Origin: Oasisia sp. SBJ-2009
Taxonomy: Eukaryota > Annelida > Polychaeta > Sabellida > Siboglinidae
Assembly (NCBI GenBank): GCA_964017155.1
Contig: OZ024865.1
Coordinates: forward strand, 43,066,329 to 43,130,328
Reading direction: 5' to 3'
Length of the DNA: 64,000 nt
Shown: positions 46,716 through 64,000 of the stretch, in pieces
How the letters are laid out: each line of letters begins with the position of its first letter
Position numbering within the stretch: the stretch's first letter is position 1
Translations under genes and position numbers: made by a program
Notes under the pieces: generated by a model
The model's input: only the letters and a program-made list of their open reading frames with translations
Told to the model about the DNA's origin: nothing
Database searches by the model: none

Positions 46716-47352
46716 TAATATTTTGTTTTTTTACCAATATAATGACACTTGAATAATTCACACCAGACAGAATATAAGTATGTATTCGCTATATCGTGAA
46801 CATACGCTTAGTCGCGGCAGTTTAAACATATTTCCAATGTGTTTTGGCAAATCTTGAGAGTTGCTCATTTAAATAAAAAATGACATTCGTTTATGGTTGA
46901 TTTAGTTTAAGTATCAATATTATTAAAATACCTGTTTCAGTATAATTGTCTCTAATATTTGTGTAGTGCATTTGTGTTGGCCAATAATTTCTTGCCTGTC
47001 CACAAAACGTCGTTTTTGTAATCCTTTGCGTGTAAGTAGCTAGTTTCGACACTATGTCTGGTGCACATTAGTCATTTGAATGTCGCAATGCAACTGTTCG
47101 TTCCTCTACGTCAAACATGTATGTTTTATAAACAATATGTATTGCTTCAACTTGAATAATGACAGAGAATATGATAAACTGTCGTACACTGTTTTTACTA
47201 AACAAAATAATAAACCAGGTACATTGTTTGATAACAAAAAGTATTAGTCTGACATGATCAATCTGCAACAACACTCCCGTCTTTCAAGATTATGGCAAAA
47301 TATAAAACAAATCATGACGTGCAACGAGACGTGATTCATAGGGACGCAATGG

Positions 47353-47360
47353 TATAAATA
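47353..47360 (+). promoter_or_regulatory. TATA box of gene C
   Basis: TATAAATA, mirror image of the gene B element; noncoding exon ends at 47431 with donor GTAAGTAAG. Confidence 0.75.
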
Positions 47361-47725
47361 CAGAGACAGTTTCATATAACATTATCTTAGGCATCAGTTG
47401 ACGAACTGTCGGTCACAACGTAGTCTGCTTGGTAAGTAAGAATTTTCTACGGCTTTTCATCTATAATATTCGCAACGTAATGACGGTAAGTATTACATTT
47501 TGTAAGTCGTAAAATCATAAATGTAAACTACATTGAAATGAGGGATATGCGACAAGTACGCAATAGTTATAATACTTATTCTGTATTCGATACGAGCTCT
47601 CATGAAATGCACTAATCGGCCTAGTTGAACAGTTACTTAACGTTTGATTGTGGTATTACGAGAATGGTAATATGTCATCCAAATTTCCTGACAATTATAT
47701 TTAATTTCAGAATAAAAGAGACACG

Positions 47726-47996
47726 ATGGCAAAGTATTTCATCGCGTTGCTGGCGCTAGCTGCCGTGTTAGCAGCAGAAGGTAAGGTTCACAAGAGTGTG
47801 TGACATAAGTGAATGTACATGCTAGTTTGTGTTGGCTGTATGTGTATGCCGGACTGCTTGTTTGGGTAGTTGTGTGTGTGCCTTGCGTGATGACAATATA
47901 TTATATATGTGGTTTCGGTGCGCAGGTGTACTGATACGTACGAGTGAATATCTACAGAAACACAAACACCCACACATTCACTGACGGACACACACA

Positions 47997-48043
<47 letters not shown>

Positions 48044-49830
48044 CCTCAAGTGTGTGTGTCCGTCAGTGAATGTATGGGTGTTTGTGTATATATATATATA
48101 TATAATTTAATGATGCATTATCACTTTGAAAGTTATTTGTTATTACTAATTAAATAAATAATATATTTAGCAATATATTTATCAATACGAAATGTGTATT
48201 ATATTGAAATATATAGCACCTTTTACAGCGTATATTCTTATATTGTTTAGCACCATATTATTGTTGTTTAAAAAGGTGCTACATCAATCAATAAATATAT
48301 ATACTTATACGGGAATACGTTGCCTGTGTTCTTGTGTGCGTTTGTGGTTACGTTCCCGCGGAATTAGGCGCATGCCTCTGCACGTTTTGTAACGTTAGTA
48401 CTTGCATGGGCATGTTTTGTGAAAGCAACGATGTTCTATTTGATGTATATGGGTGTTTTTCGTCCCTGTAGCGAACCGGTACGATGGCTGCTTTAACGGC
48501 TTCGACTACGATTGCTGCACGCACCGTCGGCCCAACCTTTACTACCCGTCTCTGGTGAAGCCTTTCCCCTACTATTACCGATGTATCAACAGGAGAGTTG
48601 TGTACGGCCGTTGTGGGGCCAACCAGTGCGTGACAGAGTCTGGAAGCTGTGGTGAGTCTGATGAAACCTTAATGTCTACATTTGTCTATATGTATTTCGA
48701 ATAAGTCAATTATATGATCAAAATGATAACATGGAGAGTTACATTATTTAAATACGCAATTGCATAACATTGACAGTCACATCCCTCAATATAAATAATA
48801 TGCATTCTTTATTACGTTTAACGAGTTATTTTGTATGACGTGTATCTGATAAAATATCAGGGCAGAAATTATTATTATTATCATATCTAAATATATCTAT
48901 TATCAATACTAATAAGAAGGGGTGACAATATTTTCCGTAGCACCACTAATGCCATCAGAATGTGTATTGATATATATGTAATGTTTTCTTGTTAAACACT
49001 TCCGTCAAATTAACTGCTATAATGTTTTTTCTGTTTAGCAAAGCTAAGGAAGCTTAGCCACCATTTAACTGTCAAAATCCTCTGTATAATTGAGTTATGC
49101 CTTCAATTAGTTTAATTCCCAAATGTAGATGTGGCGATATAATTTGTGTGTTTAGGGCTATGTCGGGATCGCTGTAGCTACACCCGCAGTACCTACTCTT
49201 ACTACTCGAGCTACTTCTCCGGTCGCTACTACTACCAGTGTAACCGCGGATCATTGAACTACCGCTCGTGTGGACTGAACCAGTCGTACTATCCGGGACT
49301 CGGCCGTTGCGGTTCGTGCACACTTTAAAATATATTCATATGTAGTATATTAAGGACAATGTGACACACTGAGAACGGGTGTTGCATTCTGGTAGAAATG
49401 TATACCATCGTCTAACTGATACGTTGAACATGAATATTATTTTCTACGTATTTACATCACATATTTGAGTTCGCACTTTGACAGCGCCAAAACGTATTAT
49501 ATTATGGTTACTGCTGCTGAATTAATCATTGTGATATCTGCTCACATCTACTTCTTTTTATTTGCAACATCAGTCGATGTATATTTTATGCTGGGTGCAA
49601 TGTTATGATTAGCAATGATAAGCATATTGTATTCCGCAGGTTGCCGAGAGAGTTATTGCGAGAGGCACAACGGCTGGCAGGCGACCCTATGCAATGGATG
49701 CGGAAGCTACGTCTACTGCAGATATGGACGTCCCATTCGCTACAGGAGATGCCCCTGGAACAGACGCCATTACGACTGTCATCATCGTCGTTGTGTCAAC
49801 AGGTGTAACAGCTGCTGTGGCGAGCGCTAA
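47726..49830 (+). CDS. Gene C: secreted Cys/Tyr-rich protein with two alternative C-terminal exons
   Basis: Intact copy and near-identical inverted partner of gene B. Exons: 47711-47780 (ATG 47726), 48472-48651, then 3a 49156-49328 or 3b 49640-49830, all GT-AG and phase 1. The common exon differs from gene B by a single synonymous base. Exon 3a appears identical; exon 3b ends CNSCCGER instead of CNSCCGQR. Predicted products are 135 (3a) and 141 (3b) residues with the same N-terminal signal peptide and first Cys-rich module. Such similarity means very recent duplication or gene conversion between arms. Extracellular role inferred; molecular function unknown. Which terminal exon is used, or whether it is regulated, cannot be told from sequence. 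Confidence 0.8.
47960..48088. repeat. Intronic hairpin: inverted repeats around (TA)n, gene C
   Basis: Mirror of the gene B structure: ACAAACACCCACACATTCAC... pairs with ...GTGAATGTATGGGTGTTTGT across (TA)n at about 47999-48038. Confidence 0.85.
49156..49328 (+). CDS. Gene C alternative terminal exon 3a
   Basis: Acceptor TGTTTAG, phase 1, 173 bases to TAA. Same coding content as gene B exon 3a. Confidence 0.75.
49640..49830 (+). CDS. Gene C alternative terminal exon 3b
   Basis: Acceptor TTCCGCAG, phase 1, 191 bases to TAA. Twelve-cysteine terminal module ending CNSCCGER. Confidence 0.75.
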
Positions 49831-50414
49831 GCTGATGAAAAGTAGGTGCTATACCGTATTACCTACGTCAGCAGATTAATGAAAGTTGTTATTCAATAGT
49901 CATTGTGATCTTCGATTTCTTGTTTATTAGAATACATAATTGCTGGTGTTTATTCACGCCATTCGTGTTATTTTATTAATATTTTTTTCGAAATGAAACA
50001 CGTTGCATTCATTTAAATCAATTTTGAAACAGGATTCGGAAATTAGATATTATGTTGAACGGTCTTGCATCATATTTTATTTTACAACACCAATAATTAT
50101 GGTGTATGAAACATATTTTTTTATAGTGGTATTGTTTTTTGGAGAATAATTGTTTATTTCATACTGTTTGGATTGCAATAAGAACTATGCAACTACTTGC
50201 GCTATCGTCATTTCAGAGCATTGTTATATCGGCTATTAAAGAGGTTTGTTTGGTTTAATTCAGATTCAATATGTGACTGTTTCAGTGGCAGTCACTGGTC
50301 AATGTCTTTCGTCAAAGACACACGCAACAGGCTGGCAAGTTTTGATGGGAGAATAATCGAATGTCATCTACGTGTTTGCCCGTCTAAACAATGACTATGT
50401 GAATATTTGGCTAC

Positions 50415-50420
50415 AATAAA
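50415..50420 (+). terminator. Candidate poly(A) signal AATAAA, gene C
   Basis: First AATAAA after exon 3b that mirrors the gene B site; the nearer conserved site is mutated to AATGAA. Confidence 0.35.
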
Positions 50421-50774
50421 ACTACAACGGTTCAGTTGATATGCTGTGTTAGCGTCATTATTTCAACATGTTTAGACGTTATGTAGAACGTTGCTAACCA
50501 CTACACAACTTACCGTGCCTGACACTATGCATGCTTTCATCAACACATATATGTTTATTGTTATAGTTATCACGCTATTTGTGGTGTGAACTCTCAAGTA
50601 TTACCTTTTATGTCATTGTACGTTTACTTACCATTTAACCACATGGCAATGTGGACAGTAAAAGCAAGATAGTCAGTAACCTAAATAACTATAATAAACT
50701 AAACCTGTCAACATTTGGCGTATTTTTACTATGAGTAATAATCTGCCGTTAAGCCTCGTGTGATAATAAGTTGA

Positions 50775-56756
<5,982 letters not shown>

Positions 56757-56759
56757 GGT

Positions 56760-56847
<88 letters not shown>

Positions 56848-56916
56848 CCGCCCGCGCCCGCGCCCGCGCCCGCGCCCCGCCCGCGCCCCGCCCGCACCCT
56901 GCCCGCGCCCGCGCCC

Positions 56917-56976
<60 letters not shown>

Positions 56977-57020
56977 ATCTCGATCCCGCTCCCGCTCCCG
57001 CTCCCGCTCCAGCTCCAGCG
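56757..57020. repeat. Short GC-rich hexanucleotide array upstream of gene D
   Basis: (GCGCCC)n with irregular GCCCC units, ending in (GCTCCC) and CAGCTC units. About a third of the length of the gene A equivalent, 645 bp before the gene D TATA box. Confidence 0.95.
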
Positions 57021-57664
57021 CCAGTGTCTAATGTGTTATTTATATAGCGTGATATATCAATACACGATACGGGAATAATTAACACCATACATCATTTATG
57101 TATCTATTCGGTCTTTCCTTATCCTTTGTCAGGGCCGATTAAAACAATCTAAAACGTTTAAAGAAATCTTGAAAGTTGATCATTTAAATAAAAACTGACA
57201 TTCCTTTATCATTGGTATAGTTTAAGTATCATCATTATAAACATACCTTTATCAATATAATTACATTAAATATATGTATAGTACCTTTGTGTTGGAAAAC
57301 AATGTCTTGCCTGTTCACAGTAACGTCGTTTTTGTAATCATTTGCGTGCATGTACTAATTGCGATTGTATGTCTGCGGCACATTAATCATCTGAATGTCG
57401 CAATGCAACTATTCATTCCTCTATGTAAAACATGCATGTTTTATAAACAATATGTGTTGTTTTTACTGGAATAATGACAGAAAAAATGCTATACTGCTGT
57501 GCGCTGTTTTTACGAAACAAAATAGTTAGACAACTACGTTGTTTGACAAAAAGTATTAGTCTGACGTGTTAAATCTGCACCAACTGTCCCCCGTGTAAAG
57601 GTGATGGCAAAGCATAAAACAAATTATATCGTGCAACGAAACGTGATTTATAGGGTCGCAATGG

Positions 57665-57672
57665 TATAAATA
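57665..57672 (+). promoter_or_regulatory. TATA box of gene D
   Basis: TATAAATA, collinear with gene A at a constant offset of 29200; noncoding exon ends 57743 at donor GTAAGTAAG. Confidence 0.75.
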
Positions 57673-58091
57673 CAGAGAAAGTTTCACACAACATTACCTT
57701 TGGCATCAGTTGACGAACTGTCGGTGACAACGTAGTCTGCTTGGTAAGTAAGAATGTTCTACGTCTACGGTTATTCTTCTATAATATTCGCAACGTTATG
57801 ACAGTAAGTCTTACATTTTGTATGTCGAAAAATTTGAAATGTGAAGTAAATTGACAGTAGGGGCACGCAACAAGAACACGATAGTTACAATACTTAATCT
57901 TTATTCGATACAAGTTATCATGCAATGCACCAATTTGCCTAGTTGAACGTTAGCTTCGCATGTGTTGCATTAGCTGATCAAAACTACAACGTTTGATTGT
58001 GGCAATAGCTACATTGCAAGGATTACGAGAATGGTAAGATGTCATCCAATTTCGTGACAGTTATGTTTAATTTCAGAATAAAACGGACACC

Positions 58092-58357
58092 ATGGCAAAG
58101 TATTTCATCGCGTTGCTGGCGCTAGCTGCCGTATATGCAGCAGAAGGTAAGACTCACTTGCGATAGATGTGAATGCACTTGAACGCGCAAGCTTGTGTTG
58201 GTAGTTTGTGTATGCGCGATTGCATGTTTGGGATGTTGTGTGTGTATATCTTGCCAATATATGGTTTTCGGAGAGCACGTGCACTGATATGTACGACTGG
58301 GTATCTACAGATATACACTCGCTCAAACACACACACTCTCAACAATATACTCACACA

Positions 58358-58404
<47 letters not shown>

Positions 58405-60085
58405 GCATATATATGATTATCACTTTAAAACTGAATTATTATAAATATTAATTGTGTATTCTTTTGAAACATATAACTTTCACTGCGTATATTATTATAT
58501 TGTGTTGCACCATATTATTCATGTTTAAAAAGGTGCTATATCAACTAGTAAACATATACATTTATACGGGAATGCGTTGCCTGTGTTCTTGCGTTTGTTT
58601 GTGATTGCGTTCCCACGGAATCCGGCGTATGCCTCTGCACGTTTTGTAACGTTTGTACTTGCATGGGCATGTTTTATGAAAGTAACGATGTTCTATTTGA
58701 TGTATATGGGTGTTCTTGTTTTCGTTCTCGTAGCGAACCGGTACGATGGCTGCTTTAACGGCTACGACTACGATTGCTGCAAAAATCGTCTCCCCGACCG
58801 CTTCTACCCGTCTCTGGTGAAGCCTTTCCCCTACTACTACCGATGTGTCAACAGGAGAGTTGTGTACGGCCGTTGTGGCGCCAACCGGTGCGTCACAGAG
58901 TCTGGAAGCTGTGGTGAGTCTGACGAAACTTTAAAGTCGACATTTGTCTATAGGTGCTTCGAATATGTCAATTATCTGAGTATTATGATTACCTGGTGTG
59001 TTACATTGTTTTATATACTCAGTTGCATAATATTGACATTCACATCCCTCAATAGAAATAATATTGGATTTGTTCATTCTTTATTACGTTCAACGATTTA
59101 TTTTGTATGACGTGTAAGGACAGTAATCATTATTATCATCATTTTTAAATATATATATATATTATCAATTATAATAAGATAGGGTAAACTTACTTTCCCT
59201 AGCACCACTAATGTCTACGGAATGTGTATTAATATATACGTAATGTTTTCTTTCACATCCGTCAAAGTAATTGCTATAATGTTTTTACAGTTTAGCAAAG
59301 CTAAGGCAGAGTAGCCATCATTTAACTATCAAATTCCTCTGTGTAATTGAGTTATACCTTCAATGCTGTCAATTCCCAAATGTAGATGTGGCGATATAAT
59401 TTGTGTGTAGGGCTATGTCGGGATCGCTGTAGCTACACCCACAATGTCTACTCTTACTACTCGAGCTACTTCTCCGGTCGCTACTACTACCAGTGTAACC
59501 GAGGATCATTGAACTACCGCTCGTGTGGACTGAACCAGTCGTACTATCCGGGACTCGGCCGTTGAGGTTCGTGCACAGTTTAAAATGTATTCATATATAG
59601 TATATTAAGGACAGTGTGACACACTGAGAACTGGTGTTGCATTATGGTAGAAATATATGCCGTCATCTAACTGATACGTTGAACATGAATATTATTGTCC
59701 ACGTATTTACATCACATATTTGAGTTCGCACTTTGACAGCGCCAAAACGTATTATATTATGGTTACTGCTGCTGAATTAATCGTTGTGATATCTGCTCAC
59801 ATCTACTTCTTTTTATTTGCAACATCTGTCGATGTATATTTTATGCTGGAAGCAATGTTATGATTAGGAATGATAATCATATTGTATTGCGCAGGTTGCC
59901 GAGAGAGTTATTGCGAGAGGCACAACGGCTGGCAGGCGACCCTATGCAACGGATGCGGAAGCTACGTCTTCTGCAGATATGGACGTCCCATTCGCTACAG
60001 GAGATGCCCCTGGAACAGACGCCACTACGACTGTCATCACCGTCGTTGTGTCAGCAGGTGCAACGGCTGCTGTGGCCAGCGCTAA
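58092..60085 (+). CDS. Gene D: secreted Cys/Tyr-rich protein; 3b form intact, 3a truncated
   Basis: Exons: 58077-58146 (ATG 58092, MAKYFIALLALAAVYAAE), common exon 58734-58913, then 3a 59411-59583 or 3b 59895-60085. Direct-repeat partner of gene A. Unlike A, the common exon is open through ESGSC. Exon 3a has TGA at 59563-59565 in place of the TGC cysteine codon, so its product loses the final six residues and two cysteines. Exon 3b is intact (SYVFCRYGRPIRYRRC, HYDCHHRRC, CCGQR). The 141-residue 3b product is therefore the likely functional one. AATAAA lies 175 bp after the 3b stop. Secreted, disulphide-rich; function unknown. Confidence 0.78.
58365..58402. repeat. (TA)n microsatellite in intron of gene D
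   Basis: Short TA tract at the place of the longer one in gene A. Confidence 0.95.
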
Positions 60086-60259
60086 GCTGATAAAAAAAGA
60101 AGGTGATATGCTGTATTACGTACGTCGGGAGATTTATGAAAATTATAATTGAGTAGTTATTTCCTTCTTCGAATTATACTCAATATTGTTGTTTATTAGA
60201 CTATATAATTGTTGGCGTTTATTCACGCGTTTCGTTTTATTTTATCAATCCTTTTTCGA

Positions 60260-60265
60260 AATAAA
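60260..60265 (+). terminator. Poly(A) signal AATAAA, gene D
   Basis: AATAAA in TCGAAATAAAACATG, collinear with the gene A site. Confidence 0.5.
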
Positions 60266-61183
60266 ACATGTTTCATTCTTTTAAATCAATCTTGATACAG
60301 TATTCGGAAACTAGATATTATGTTGAACGGTCATGCATAATCTTATATGGTACAGCACGAATAATTATAATATTATTTTATAATTATGGTGGTGTATAAA
60401 TCAAAATTTTTTTGCAGTGGTTTTGTGTTTGAGAATAATTGTTTATTTCATACTGTTTGAATTGCATTAAGAACTATACAACTACTTCCGCTATCGTCTT
60501 TTGAAAGCATTGTCATATTGACTATTAAAGAGGTGTGTTTAGTTTAATTCAGATTCAATATGTGACTGTTTTAGTGGCAATCACTGGTCAATGTCTTTCG
60601 CCGAAGGCAGACGGAACAGGCTGACAAGTGCTGATGGGAGAATAATTGAATATCATCAACATGTTCGCCTGTCTAAACAATGACTAAGTGAATATTTGTC
60701 TGAAATAAAACTACAAATGTTCATTTGATATGCTGTGTCAGCGTCATTATTTCAAACTGTTTAGAAGTTATGCAGAACAAGTCACCGTGCCGGACATCAT
60801 TGACTCTTTCATCAACACGTATATTTTTATTGTTCTACTTGTCACACTATACTGTGAACTCCCAAGTTCTTACCATTTATCCACATGGCAATGTGGACAC
60901 TAAAAGCAAGATAACCAGTAACCTATTCATAATTAACTAAACCTGTCAACATTTGGCGTATATTTACTTCGAGTAATAATCTGCCGTTTAACCACATAAT
61001 GATGTGATAATTTGTTTAGAACACTTACATATACTGAGACAGACACGCGCACACTCACAAGTAGAAACATACGTACACGTACAGTTTAGGTATATAGCAC
61101 TCTCTCTCTCTTTCTCTTGATCTATCTCTCTCGCTCTCTCTTTATCTATCTATCTCTATCTCTCTCTGTCTCTCTGTCTCTCC

Positions 61184-61218
<35 letters not shown>

Positions 61219-62334
61219 GCCTTTCGTATGTCTCTGTCCCTGTATATTCTCTGTTTCTCCTTTTTCGCTCATTGCACAATTATTTTGCCGGTTCACATAT
61301 AAACCCAATATTAAAATGGCTACGTATCTACTTTTATACGGATGCACACGTGTGCATGTGTCTAAGTTCATCCAATATAATTGGCAATATTTTTGTGTTT
61401 ATGAGAAAAAACATGTACCTCTTAGCACATGGAAACGACCATTAGTCCTTTTTAATTTCAAGTTCTTGTGACTACCAGACACAGCACAAAACAATATCTC
61501 AAACATTATATTATATAGTGCAGTCGATAAAACAATAAACATTGTTTCTGTCCTTGTGTAGACTGTTCTATGAAAAAAAGAGTTTGTCGGCGGTACGCAT
61601 ATTCGTCAAGTTTAAAAAACACGCAAGATGTCTAAGCAATTAACAGTGTTATTGCTACACCTTTGTAAACACACGTTAAATATATAATCTGAGTAAATAA
61701 CTCGTTTTCTTATCATTAAAAACTCAACATATTACGGTGAACACCATATACGAAATTCTAGCTGATTACGTGCTCACAATATGTGCGTTTTGATGTTCTC
61801 AAATGTCATGTCACCCAAACAGTTAGTGTTTTTTTCTGCAGGAAGCTAATTTGCCATTTGTTTGAGTTAGCTGGAACACGTTTACAATCTAAACAACAAA
61901 CATATATGTTTGACAGTGAGAATAAATGTTAATGTATCTGCACTGATACACTAATGTCTGCACCACACATACCTCGCCACGCATCACAGTACTGTTGAAG
62001 ATTTATTTTCTTTCAGTTGCATTCTTCTCAAAACGATTTGCTCGGGAATTCTTTTTCGAACTGCTTACGCGGTGCTGCCTTTGTATTATTATCTTTCTAT
62101 TAAGTTATCGATTCTAACTGATGACAACTGATACGATGCTTGCTTTTGGTGAGATGATGCGTTTTTCATGCGGGTGATCACAACAGCAGGTGTTTATTCA
62201 TTATGTATGTGATAGTCGGGTACACACGCATGCCAATACAGTCAATTTATGCAATGCTACCTGAACAGGTAAGCGAAATGGGTTTTGTTCGTATGTGTGA
62301 CAAACAGACAGACAGAGATGCAGAGTGAGATAAC

Positions 62335-62398
<64 letters not shown>

Positions 62399-64000
62399 GA
62401 GCATTGTTTGTGTACATCAGTGCTTCAGTCATTATGTGTATATTTTTTATGTGAGCGGTTACGCAGTTGTAGCGTGTTCGTAGACGTTTGCTGAGCTGAT
62501 AGTTGCGTGACAATCCGACATGTGCGTACTTGTTTTCGGTTATCGGATTGATGACCAAATGTACTGTGGTGTTACCGGCACCGTCAGAAATGCCGCTGTC
62601 AGATATTGTCGTACATGCATCATACTACACAACTGTTCGGTGTCTTCATCGAAATGAAGTCCTGACATATTATTGGAATGTAGCAACACTGTATCTCAAT
62701 ACTTTGTTTGAAATAACCTAATATTTTCTAAAGCACAAATTTCATTGTGTCCTTTCTAGTCCACATATAATGTTACAACGGCATATATGTTATGTATAAA
62801 CTATTTAAAATTATATATCGTGATGTTTTTCATACCGTGGAAAATGTTCTACATAAATATCTAAGTTTCACTATGGGGTACGTTATATCAGGGATAACCA
62901 TATAAATGTAAACACGTTACCCATATGTTTAAATCTGATGATCGATTTCATTATTTAGGATATATTGTATAGCGGACTCTTGCACAGAGCGAAAAGCAAA
63001 CGCCCCAAAACTAATTTCAGCATCCAAGTGGTTATAATTTGGAGTCCAATACAAAAGTAATTACTTTGTAACCGTAGGCTACGAATATTATGACGCTGTG
63101 ATGTGAAGTTGATAGTGAACAACCAAGGAATGTGCACGTATGATAATTATGTTTACATAACATTTATGTCCCAGCTGAATATATGTTCTTTTCGACTTAG
63201 CTGTCGTTGTTATCTAGACGTAATGTAATGGGCAGACCGGAATGTGTAAACGTAAACTACTTCAAGCTGTACTAGCTGCCAATAGCACAACTAATATAAA
63301 TGACTATTTTTCTACACACGCACCAAGCTCTGTCCGGCCGCACACAACAATATATCTTCCATTGTTGAGGCCAGCACCAGACAACTATACCGCTGCGCTC
63401 GAGTGAACACAGTCAACCGGGTGTGTTAAGTGCAAGACGCCGGTGAGTGACAACTCACTCCCGTGGCTGCTTAAACTCTGTGCAACTAACTTGCTGTCAC
63501 ACCGTGTCGGGATCTGAAGCATGTGTGCAAACAGTGATTAACAGTGAAGAAAAAAGTTGCATGATCAGACGAAACCATATTACAGTCATGCATGCATGTT
63601 AGGCCCTGTACGGTGCGGGGCTGGGCAATTGTGAGAAACTATGCGGGAAAGGACGGACGCTAGAATGAGATTGTAACATTTGTTGCGGGTTGTGGATCAA
63701 ACGACATAATTGCTGGGCGGTGAAGGCTCGGTATTACATCCTGTCAATAATTTTGTTATCTCACAAAATGTATCATTACCTGAAACAATAAAAATACCAA
63801 CTGATCAAAATATGTTTCAAAATACACCATAACAGATATCATGTAGGATAGAATCGTAATCAGTAGCAGCTATCGTTATGCGGATTGCACGATGAGCATA
63901 CATGGCCACTTCACTGAAGTACCAGCGTTTAACGGAAGGGTCAATACAAGTGCTAATAATCTCAACGAAAGCAAAAACAGCATCGAATGACTGAGGTCAT
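60266..64000. other. 3' flank of gene unit D, noncoding
   Basis: Direct copy of 31181-34960 with scattered substitutions and small indels; contains (CT)n at about 61100-61215 and (GA)n at 62345-62396. No supportable gene. The duplication runs off the window end. Confidence 0.7.

Overview
The window is eukaryotic and most likely from a mollusc (possibly another lophotrochozoan). Genes are intron-containing or intronless in the animal style: TATA boxes, GT-AG introns, AATAAA signals and Kozak starts. There is a tandem family of FMRFamide-receptor-like GPCRs, relics of DIRS, LINE and cut-and-paste elements, and a very high load of microsatellites. Nothing prokaryotic was seen. The species assignment is inference.

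Left third (1-20.8 kb): a 30-bp minisatellite (0.93-2.06 kb), then a tandem array of GPCR units all transcribed from the minus strand. Unit 0 is decayed: only a receptor N-terminus is recognisable near 2.6-2.7 kb, followed by a 1.03-kb element with terminal inverted repeats. Three intact intronless receptors follow, starting at 7879, 12882 and 17336. Each unit also carries a tandemly doubled ~190-bp upstream repeat, a conserved GC-rich block and a long (TA)n tract. Two of the intergenic stretches hold relics of the same DIRS-like tyrosine-recombinase retrotransposon, so the units were copied after that insertion. The left part ends in AT microsatellites, a featureless stretch and a 200-base N gap in a (GA)n tract.

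Right two thirds (21-64 kb): a segmentally duplicated cluster of four paralogous genes (A +, B -, C +, D +) for small secreted, cysteine- and tyrosine-rich proteins. Each has a TATA box, a noncoding first exon, a signal-peptide exon, a common Cys-rich exon, and two successive phase-compatible terminal exons (3a and 3b), each with its own stop codon. The structure predicts two proteins per gene with different Cys-rich C-termini. B and C look intact, form a near-identical head-to-head palindrome and share one GC-rich hexanucleotide array as spacer. A and D each have such an array about 0.65 kb upstream of the TATA box. A has a stop in the common exon, and D has a stop near the end of 3a. Two further orphan 3b exons, both pseudogenes, lie in a ~2.1-kb inverted repeat that flanks the A region. 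Two larger hexanucleotide arrays (3.0 and 4.9 kb) sit where the 3' flank of one unit meets the 5' flank of the next; they create very long but spurious open frames.

The point most worth following is the alternative-terminal-exon Cys-rich gene family and its unusual repeat-bounded, palindromic organisation.
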